DNA of 5,238 bases. Source: Holosporaceae bacterium. Its GTDB lineage: Bacteria > Pseudomonadota > Alphaproteobacteria > UBA3830. The first letter of the stretch is position 1. Each line of letters opens with the position of its first letter. This document shows, one piece after another, positions 1 to 5,238 of the stretch. The position numbers were made by a program, and so were the translations under genes. The notes below the pieces were generated by a model that saw only the letters and a program-made list of their open reading frames with translations, searched no databases and had not been told where the DNA came from. The stretch is from NCBI GenBank assembly GCA_031282785.1, contig JAITDB010000043.1:1-5238 (forward strand). The letters run 5' to 3'.

Positions 1-76
1 TTTTTTATGTATCTATTTTTCATTGATATATCCTAGCTTATTGGGCTAGAAAATCAATCTAATCTACTCTTGAACC
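1..76 (-). mobile_element. Left insertion-sequence end (IS1595-like), inverted copy
   Basis: Bases 1-76 are the reverse complement of 5120-5195 with a single mismatch (36 versus 5160). Identity stops at 76/5120: the next inward bases are A at 77 and A at 5119, which do not match when reverse-complemented. This places the element terminus at the GG of GGTTCAAGAGTAG. The element reads leftwards out of the window. Its putative transposase ATG lies at 23-21 and only seven codons plus two bases (MKNRYIK) are visible before the window ends inside an A run. It interrupts the glycosyltransferase at 59-760. The family is inferred from the longer right-hand copy. The far end of the element and any target duplication are outside the window. 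Confidence 0.8.
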
Positions 77-760
77 AAAATTATTACATGCCGAATTAAA
101 TGTAATCAGAATTGATGGAAATTCAGCAACGGTAAAATTGTCTGCAGGACGTGTTACCATAATTTTTTCGTCGTAGTTCCAGGACAAAACTTCTTTTACG
201 CCAGGAATAATTTGATTGTGGCGGAAAATCACAACATCTTGATCAGCACAAATTTGGCATATATCTAAATCGTGAAAATTTTTCACTGGCACTTCGTCAT
301 CAGCATCCATGAACCAAATAAATTCGCCACAAGCTTCGTTCAATCCTCGATTGCGCGCTGGTCCTGGTCCGGCATTTTTTTTTTGTTGAATCAAACGTAC
401 ATTTTCGTACACATCTGTTAGCTTTTGTACAATAGCTGCGGTATTATCTGTCGAAGCATCATCTATTATCAGGATTTCGTGGTCTATTTGGCAGAGTGCC
501 GCATCCAGTGACCGAACACAGCGCAAAATTGTCTTTTCAGCATTGTAGGCAGGAATTACTACGCTCATAAACGGTTTTGCAGATGTAGATTCAGTTTTTG
601 GAGATGAAAGATTATTGAGACTTTGATATTGAGGAGTTAAATTCTGGCTGGAAGAAGAGGGGCTTCTTTTTTGGCGAAACGGAAGAGGAAATGTATTATT
701 TTTCAAAGAATTATCTAAAAACAATTGCCTATCCTTACCCTCTGTCAAGATATTCTGCAT
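59..760 (-). pseudogene. Family 2 glycosyltransferase, 3'-truncated by IS
   Basis: This encodes the N-terminal GT-A domain of a family 2 glycosyltransferase, a class that moves a sugar from a nucleotide-sugar donor during glycan or surface polysaccharide synthesis. From the ATG at 760 it has about 233 residues: VVIPAYN at 67-73, the nucleotide-binding IDDAST at 99-104, GPGPARNRGL at 131-140 and the metal-binding DADD at 152-155. A Ser/Gln/Pro-rich leader of about 65 residues precedes the domain. The last host codon is Phe (79-77). The final five residues, GSRVD, and the TAG stop are read from the IS end, so the acceptor half is lost. ATG 760 is preferred because GGAG at 771-768 lies 7 bases upstream; the in-frame TTG at 766 has no such site. 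Donor and acceptor cannot be inferred. A truncated product might be made, but transferase activity is unlikely. Confidence 0.82.
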
Positions 761-767
761 CCCCAAA

Positions 768-771
768 CTCC
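768..771 (-). promoter_or_regulatory. Shine-Dalgarno site of the glycosyltransferase
   Basis: On the minus strand GGAG is followed by seven bases (TTTGGGG) and then ATG at 760. This spacing decides the start in favour of 760 over the TTG at 766. The GGAG also overlaps an out-of-frame ATG at 773 that has its own upstream AGGAG. Confidence 0.6.
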
Positions 772-1055
772 ATTAATATACTCTCCTATTACCTTTATCG
801 CTCAAATGTTAAGAAAATATTAAGAATGATAAAAAAATCCGATATAATTAACGCAGATTCACTACACGCCTAAATTGCGGCGGCTATGGTTAGGTTTATA
901 TCTTTGAATGGGCGCAATGATTTCGGCCAGTTTCATAAATACGTGATCACTCAATTTTGAGGTTACAAGATACCGTTTGGCTTGGAATCATGGGCGGAGA
1001 AGCTAATCTGGACCACATGCTCTATGGCATAAACGACACGACAGCCTCTCTCTGC

Positions 1056-1092
1056 CAGCCATAGTATTCTAGCTAAAAATACTACAGCCATA
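1056..1092 (-). repeat. Hairpin between 8-bp direct repeats after rimI
   Basis: CAGCCATA occurs at 1056-1063 and again at 1085-1092. A perfect 7-bp inverted repeat, TAGTATT (1062-1068) and AATACTA (1078-1084), has a 9-base loop and overlaps both direct repeats slightly. It begins about 30 bases downstream of the rimI stop, a suitable place for an operon terminator. No T tract follows on either strand, so it does not fit a canonical intrinsic terminator. A weaker 5-bp stem (1090-1094 with 1100-1104) lies next to it, nearer the rimI stop. Confidence 0.35.
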
Positions 1093-1114
1093 CAATCAAT
1101 GTATATGAACTAAT

Positions 1115-1645
1115 CTATATGAACGACTCGTTGGCCATGACGTTTGCATCGACTGTCGTTTGGTTTATTTTGTAATATCCTTTTCTTTGGGCGATTTTTT
1201 GAAATCCGAAACGTTCATAAAAATAAATGGCCGACGGATTATTTACTGCAACTTCGAGCAATATTTTTTTTATTCCATTATTTTTTGCATATTTTTTTGC
1301 TTCTTCGAGTAATATTTTTCCGATACCTCGGCGTCTGTAGGCAGGCAGAACGCAGATTTTCAGCAAATCAGCTTCTTCCGGAGAAATACGATGGCACAGG
1401 ACGAATCCGCAATCCAGCCATTCGTTGTTGATGCATTCGTGTGGTGCGGCGTTTTTTTCTGTTTTGGCCAAAGAGATTTCGTCGGATAACGTTTTTCGTT
1501 CGTCGCTAATGATAAATCCGAAACATTGCATATTCGTTATGAAAGAGCGGAAATAATTGGAGTTCCAGACATCGGAGAAGCATGCCTCGTGCATTTTTGC
1601 TAGGCTTGTGCAATCACGTTCTGATATATTCCGCAGGCAATACAT
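1115..1645 (-). CDS. rimI: GNAT N-acetyltransferase, RimI-like
   Basis: This 176-residue protein is predicted to be cytoplasmic and to transfer acetyl from acetyl-CoA to a protein N-terminus. RimI itself acetylates ribosomal protein S18. Visible GNAT features are the strand LLKICVLP (94-101), the acetyl-CoA pyrophosphate loop RRRGIGK (104-110), the ILLEV strand (128-132), N135 with the Asn-Pro-Ser-Ala turn, the YFYERFGF segment (141-148) and the RKGYY end (154-158), all typical of RimI. The usual family length is about 150-165; the extra residues sit in a charged insertion around 48-76. ATG 1645 lies one base after the rnj stop with no clear ribosome site, so translation is probably coupled to rnj. 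Another GNAT acting on a different substrate is possible, since specificity cannot be read from motifs alone. Confidence 0.82.
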   Translation of the reverse strand: MYCLRNISERDCTSLAKMHEACFSDVWNSNYFRSFITNMQCFGFIISDERKTLSDEISLAKTEKNAAPHECINNEWLDCGFVLCHRISPEEADLLKICVLPAYRRRGIGKILLEEAKKYAKNNGIKKILLEVAVNNPSAIYFYERFGFQKIAQRKGYYKINQTTVDANVMANESFI

Positions 1646-1646
1646 T

Positions 1647-3317
1647 CTAGAAACCGATCACATGCACAAATATAGTAGGTTTTTTGCCGCGGGCGTCCAT
1701 GAAGGCAACGCGAATAATTTTTTCGACGGAAGATTTGATTGCTTTTTCGTCGATGTTTCCTTTGAAAATATTTTCCAGCGACAATTTTATTTCCGACGCA
1801 ATATCGTTTTTGATATCATGCATTTCCATTTGTTCAGAATTTTCGAATATGCCGAAGCACTGCATATCTATTAATTTTATAGTTCCTTTGTTACAGCGAA
1901 CGCAGGCACTAACGACTCCGCTAAACGATAGTATCTCGCGCTGCTTATAGACTATTCCGTCGATGGGAATGAGTTTATTGCCGTCCACTGCCAGAATACC
2001 AACAGGAACTTTGTCGATTATTTCCGGGTTATCCTTCGATAGATTCAGCACGCATCCATCGTAGGGGACTACCACGTTTTTCAGACCGTACTCTCGACCT
2101 ATTTCCGCATGTTTATGCAGCTGTATGGCTTCGCCGTGAATGGGCACAAGAGTATTAGGCCGTGTTAGATCATAAAGATGTATCAATTCCTCCTTGCTGG
2201 GATGTCCGGACGCGTGTATTTCGTAGTCCATGTCCATTATTATTTTGACGCCTTTTTTTGTCAGCGCGTTTTGAGTCTCGAGAACGGATTTTTCGTTTCC
2301 CGGAATGACCCGCGACGAAAATATCACGACATCTCCTTTTTGCAATTTTATATTTGCATGGGTGTCATGAGCTATTTTGGTAAGAGCGGAGTTCGGTTCT
2401 CCCTGACTCCCGGTGCATACCAGCAATGTTTTTGCCGGATCCAAAGTGTTGGCTTTTTTTTCGTCCAGAAAGGCCGGCAGTGCTGCCAAATATCCAGATA
2501 ACTTTGCGATTTTTTCTATTCTTTTCAGGGATCTGCCAGCTACCACCATTTGGCGACCGCTTTCCTTGGCAGCTATGTAACAGGTTTCCAATCGCGCCAA
2601 ATTTGAGGCAAAGCAGGTGATCAGCACTCGACTTTTTTTATGCTCTTTTACAACTCGAATAAGATTTTTGCGCACTTGTTTTTCGGATCCGAATCTTTCG
2701 TCTCGAAACACGTTGGTGGAGTCGCATATGAGTGCAGTTACGCCGGAATCGCCGTATTCCTTCAATCTATTTTCGTCGGTTTTAGGTCCGAGCACTGGTT
2801 CGTCGTCCAATCTCCAGTCTCCGGTATGGATCACGAGTTCGTTCGGAGTCCGAATGGCCAGCGCAGAAGATTCCGGTGTCGAATGTGCCACCGAAATATA
2901 TTCCACAACAAAATTTCCAATAGAGATCTGCGCTCCCATGGGGACTTTTATGAGGGGAATATCTTTTTCCAGTCCGAATTGTTTCATTTTATCCCGAATC
3001 ATCTCGATAGCAAACGGACGTCCGTAAATGGGACATTCGATCATGGACCATATGTATGGAATCGCGCCAATGTGATCTTCGTGCGAATGCGTTATAAACA
3101 ACGCCTTTATTTTGGATTTATTTTTTATCAGAGTCTCTGGCGACGGCACCAGCAATTCTCGACCAAGAGTATTATCGAATCCTAATCCCATGTCCACCAG
3201 TATCCACTGATCGTCTAGCACATAGGCATACAGATTCATACCTATTTCAGAGCATCCGCCGATGGATATAAAATTTAACCCCATCCTTTCTGCTTTTTTT
3301 TCAGGTTTTTTTTTCAT
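1647..3317 (-). CDS. rnj: Ribonuclease J (metallo-beta-lactamase/beta-CASP)
   Basis: This 556-residue cytoplasmic ribonuclease is close to full family length. RNase J enzymes act as 5'-3' exonucleases and endonucleases in mRNA decay and rRNA maturation. Motifs in order are the N-terminal GGCSEIGMNL (20-29), the zinc motif HSHEDH (77-82), AHSTPES with H145, HTGDW with D167, CDSTN (198-202), the beta-CASP segments TCFASNLARL (234-243) and CTGSQGEPNSAL (301-312), HASGHPSKEEL (368-378) and PIHGE (392-396), then a C-terminal domain from about residue 460. All expected metal ligands are present. The EIGMNL form is the alphaproteobacterial type. ATG 3317 overlaps the end of birA by 17 bases; a weak GG lies 7 bases upstream and a stronger AGGAAGGA about 13. 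The coding start holds A9 and A8 runs. Downstream, rimI follows after one base. Confidence 0.95.
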   Translation of the reverse strand: MKKKPEKKAERMGLNFISIGGCSEIGMNLYAYVLDDQWILVDMGLGFDNTLGRELLVPSPETLIKNKSKIKALFITHSHEDHIGAIPYIWSMIECPIYGRPFAIEMIRDKMKQFGLEKDIPLIKVPMGAQISIGNFVVEYISVAHSTPESSALAIRTPNELVIHTGDWRLDDEPVLGPKTDENRLKEYGDSGVTALICDSTNVFRDERFGSEKQVRKNLIRVVKEHKKSRVLITCFASNLARLETCYIAAKESGRQMVVAGRSLKRIEKIAKLSGYLAALPAFLDEKKANTLDPAKTLLVCTGSQGEPNSALTKIAHDTHANIKLQKGDVVIFSSRVIPGNEKSVLETQNALTKKGVKIIMDMDYEIHASGHPSKEELIHLYDLTRPNTLVPIHGEAIQLHKHAEIGREYGLKNVVVPYDGCVLNLSKDNPEIIDKVPVGILAVDGNKLIPIDGIVYKQREILSFSGVVSACVRCNKGTIKLIDMQCFGIFENSEQMEMHDIKNDIASEIKLSLENIFKGNIDEKAIKSSVEKIIRVAFMDARGKKPTIFVHVIGF

Positions 3318-4059
3318 TATCTACCAATATTCCTTCCTGATTTAAGAATAGATCACCGCTTGATATAGCAAAATACTCGCCATTTCTTTCTAAAATCAAT
3401 CTACCACATTCATCCAAATCATAAAACAGTCCGCTTATAGACTCGTTTCCATTTCTAAGCACAACATTACACTTAAATTCGTTAATATTTCGTAACCAAT
3501 AAGATCTTATACAAGAAAAATTTAATTTTTCCAAGACAATAAGCCATTTATCTATGCTTGTATTTAGCAAATGGAATACTTTTATAGGAGTTGCAGAAAG
3601 AAGCTCTCTGTTGCTATGAGGTAACACATTTCGTATACATGTTGCCGAAAAATTATCCGGAGCGTGTTGTATATTTATGCCAACGCTGATTACCATCCAA
3701 TTTTCCACCACTGCCATTAGTATACCGCTTATTTTCAGATTCCTGTAATAGACATCGTTGGGCCAGTGAAGAGTAAGATCCTGGGAATCACCGATGAAAT
3801 GCGCTATCGTTTCTCGGACGGCACAGGCGACGGTCAGAGAAATTTTCCCGACATCAACTTCGGGAGAAATTTTTTTTATGATAGACGTAAATAAATTTCC
3901 TTCCTGAGATATCCATTGACGATTGCAACGTCCGATTCCGTTGGTCTGACAACGAGCAATGATGGCACACTCCTGCGGCTCCTTGTTTTTATCCAAGATT
4001 CGCAGTGCAAAATTGTGAGTGCTGTCAATGACATTTAATTTTATTATTCGCATAGGCAT
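3301..4059 (-). CDS. birA: Biotin-[acetyl-CoA-carboxylase] ligase, group I
   Basis: This 252-residue ligase activates biotin to biotinyl-5'-AMP and attaches it to the lysine of a biotin carrier protein. It has no N-terminal helix-turn-helix, so it is the monofunctional type and not the biotin repressor. Motifs: DST (12-14), the biotin/ATP loop NGIGRCNRQW (40-49), HWPNDV (98-103), K109 in KISGIL, the GINI strand (127-130) and a C-terminal SH3-like domain (about 197-239) ending in SGDLF. Two normally conserved positions differ: GRGR reads GIGR, and the Lys before WPND is His. The lysine expected to contact the adenylate (K109) is kept. ATG 4059 has AGAAAG 5 bases upstream; ATG 4053 is also possible. 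It starts 20 bases after the nuoN stop and ends with TGA inside rnj. Probably functional. Confidence 0.9.
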   Translation of the reverse strand: MPMRIIKLNVIDSTHNFALRILDKNKEPQECAIIARCQTNGIGRCNRQWISQEGNLFTSIIKKISPEVDVGKISLTVACAVRETIAHFIGDSQDLTLHWPNDVYYRNLKISGILMAVVENWMVISVGINIQHAPDNFSATCIRNVLPHSNRELLSATPIKVFHLLNTSIDKWLIVLEKLNFSCIRSYWLRNINEFKCNVVLRNGNESISGLFYDLDECGRLILERNGEYFAISSGDLFLNQEGILVDNEKKT

Positions 4060-4079
4060 AGCATCTTTCTAGGAACTAT

Positions 4080-5119
4080 TTAGCGGATGAAATACAAATC
4101 TACTCTCATAAGATAAGCGATTTTTTGTGCCAAGGGAATTGCTATAATCGTAAAATACGGGATTAAATTGATGAATTTTATCACCGTATCGTTATCTGTC
4201 ACAAACAAAGGATTTTCGTTGGATTCCCTAAACCAAATGGCGTCTAAAAGTTTTGCGGCGCAGATTAGACCGGCCAGCAAAAAAAATATCAACGCAATTG
4301 TGGGGAAAACAAAATGCTTTTCCAATAATGCCAGACATATATAATATTTTCCCCAGAATCCGACCAGAGGCAATAGACCAAATAGCGATAACCAAAACAT
4401 CGACAGCGAAACAGCCACTCTTGCATTCCATTTGGATAGGGAACAGAGATCCTGCAGGCGTTCCAAGTTTCGATTTCTACTTTTTTTTATTGTTGTTAAA
4501 AAGAGCAGGATTCCTCCAAGAGAAATTATGTCCGATAGCAAAATATATATGAGACTTCGCATGGCCGTATAAGTTTTGCAGGCGCAACATAGCAGCAATA
4601 TTCCCGCATGACCTACAGCAAGATAGGCGATAATTTTTCGCAGATCGCTTTGGAAAATTAATAAAACTCCTCCGAAAATTACAGAAATACTCGCTAACAA
4701 AATAATTATTTCTGTTATGTCGATGTGATACAGCACCGATGTCAGCAATTTATAGAATCCCAACGCCAGCGAGAATCTCAAAATGCATAGGATCAACGGA
4801 GCGGTCGATGTTTTTTCCCTCAGCACTTCACATGTCCATCCGTGACACAAAAACACGCCGATTTTCATGCAAAAAGATAGCAGCATGAGCCCAGATGCAA
4901 TCAGCGCAAGATTATCCTGCTTCGAAAGAAAAGAAAAAATATAGCGAATGTCGTTGAAATTCGAAAATCCTGTGGATGCATACATTATGCCAATGGAAAC
5001 GGCCAAAATAAATGTGCTTGCGATTCCGTAAATAAAAAATAAATTCCATTTTATGCGAATTCCAATCGAGCCATTTGCGAAATTATTTTCTTCGTTTTCG
5101 CTTCATTGCAAAAAATATA
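4080..5119 (-). pseudogene. nuoN: NADH-quinone oxidoreductase subunit N, 5'-truncated
   Basis: This is the C-terminal two thirds of the antiporter-like membrane subunit N of respiratory complex I. From the TGA at 5105-5103 about 341 codons are open to TAA at 4082-4080; intact NuoN has about 480 residues. Family landmarks in order: FILAVSIGIMYASTG (end of TM5/TM6), CMKIG with the TM7 lysine, CHGW, FQSDLRKIIAYLAVGHAG, and LSLFGLLPLVGFWGKYYI with the TM12 lysine. Several hydrophobic helices fill the rest. The first four helices are missing, cut off by the IS at 5120. Four more nuoN-like codons (YFLQ) lie between the TGA and the junction, so the gene has both a nonsense codon and a truncation. 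The TTG at 5006 falls inside a helix and is not a credible start. Complex I would need another nuoN copy to work. Confidence 0.85.
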
Positions 5120-5238
5120 GGTTCAAGAGTAGATTAGATTGATTTTCTAGCCCAATAAGGTAGGATATATCAATGAAAAATAGATACATAAAAAAATACC
5201 CATATTTCTGAATCCCAATTTAGGAAAATTTTACGCCT
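5120..5238 (+). mobile_element. Right insertion-sequence end (IS1595-like), partial
   Basis: The element begins at GGTTCAAGAGTAG and runs rightwards past the window edge. Its first 76 bases match the left-hand copy in inverted orientation with one mismatch at 5160. A 53-base untranslated terminal segment is followed by the transposase ATG at 5173, with GG at 5163-5164 about 8 bases before it. The encoded N-terminus suggests the IS1595 family of DDE transposases, which move by cut-and-paste or replicative routes and usually leave 8-bp target duplications. The insertion replaces the front of nuoN. Only the inward flank is visible, so no duplication can be scored. Confidence 0.75.
5173..5238 (+). 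pseudogene. IS1595-like transposase N-terminus, frameshifted, partial
   Basis: Read as given, ATG 5173 opens a frame of 12 codons (MKNRYIKKYPYF) that stops at TGA 5209-5211. If one A is removed from the seven-base A run at 5190-5196, the reading continues MKNRYIKNTHISESQFRKIL to the window edge. That resembles the start of IS1595-family transposases as I remember them (MKNRYI followed by an ISE-x-x-FR-x-I motif). The shift could be a real inactivating mutation, a slippage-controlled start or a sequencing error. Only about 22 residues are visible and the catalytic domain is outside the window, so the family call is tentative. Confidence 0.55.

Larger units (their letters stand above)
761..1114. 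other. Spacer without a recognised gene
   Basis: This stretch of about 350 bases lies between the rimI stop and the glycosyltransferase start. Bases 780-860 are AT-rich and probably hold the glycosyltransferase leader, though no convincing -35/-10 pair is visible. Bases 961-1060 are near 50% GC. On the minus strand there is a 42-codon ATG frame (1091-963, starting MAVVFLARIL and ending in TAA) and then, in another frame, an open stretch of 41 codons ending at TAG 864-862 (containing KLAEIIAPIQRYKP). Neither has a clear ribosome site or a family I recognise. They could be remains of one decayed gene read across a frameshift, or chance. No tRNA or known structured RNA is evident on either strand. 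Confidence 0.5.

Noticed and set aside
691..873. 60-codon plus-strand open frame opposite the glycosyltransferase start
   Set aside because: Its start lies inside the opposite-strand coding leader, its composition is only AT-rich, and no ribosome site or homology is evident.
1102..1124. TATATGAAC repeated twice (1102-1110 and 1116-1124)
   Set aside because: Only two 9-base copies, one partly inside the rimI coding end; this is within chance for AT-rich sequence and too few for a CRISPR or operator array.
2617..3185. Long plus-strand open frames (136 and 181 codons) opposite rnj
   Set aside because: They lie wholly antisense to a well-supported RNase J gene, show no domain motif, and arise from the codon bias of the true gene.
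5004..5006. TTG as the start of a short NuoN-like protein
   Set aside because: NuoN homology continues upstream of it to 5119 and the TTG falls inside a transmembrane helix, so this is a truncated pseudogene and not a shorter gene.
5103..5105. TGA read as tryptophan (genetic code change)
   Set aside because: birA ends at TGA just inside rnj, and all intact genes use TGG for Trp without internal TGA. A nonsense mutation is the simpler reading.
5120..5130. GGTTCAAGAGT as a tRNA T-arm
   Set aside because: It resembles a T-loop, but no matching T-stem, anticodon arm or acceptor stem surrounds it; it is the IS terminus.

Overview
The window looks like AT-rich chromosome from an alphaproteobacterium, possibly a host-associated lineage such as Holosporales or Rickettsiales. 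Three things suggest this: the nuoN-birA-rnj order, which is typical of alphaproteobacteria; a divergent and damaged NADH dehydrogenase subunit; and insertion-sequence damage at both ends. The class-level call is an inference from gene order and protein motifs. The order-level guess is weak.

Layout. All host genes are on the minus strand. From right to left they are: a NuoN remnant that has lost its first third (5119-4080); a group I biotin-protein ligase, birA (4059-3301); ribonuclease J, rnj (3317-1647); and a GNAT acetyltransferase of the RimI type (1645-1115). birA starts 20 bases after the nuoN stop, birA and rnj overlap by 17 bases, and rnj and rimI are separated by one base. These four therefore form one polycistronic block. 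A spacer of about 350 bases follows (761-1114) with no recognisable gene, and then a family 2 glycosyltransferase that has lost its C-terminus (760-59).

Boundaries. The first 76 bases are the reverse complement of bases 5120-5195, with one mismatch. These are the same end of two copies of one insertion sequence, placed head to head with their transposase start ends facing inward. The right copy encodes the start of a protein that resembles IS1595-family transposases (one base must be removed from an A7 run to keep the frame). The left copy cuts the glycosyltransferase and supplies its last five codons and stop. The right copy cuts nuoN, which also has an in-frame TGA 14 bases inside the junction. 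The intact cargo is birA, rnj and rimI: protein biotinylation, RNA processing and decay, and ribosomal protein N-terminal acetylation, all housekeeping functions. I see no defence system, CRISPR array, tRNA or rRNA. The points most worth checking are the IS pair, the doubly broken nuoN, and the A9 tract in the birA/rnj overlap, where loss of one base would fuse the two proteins.
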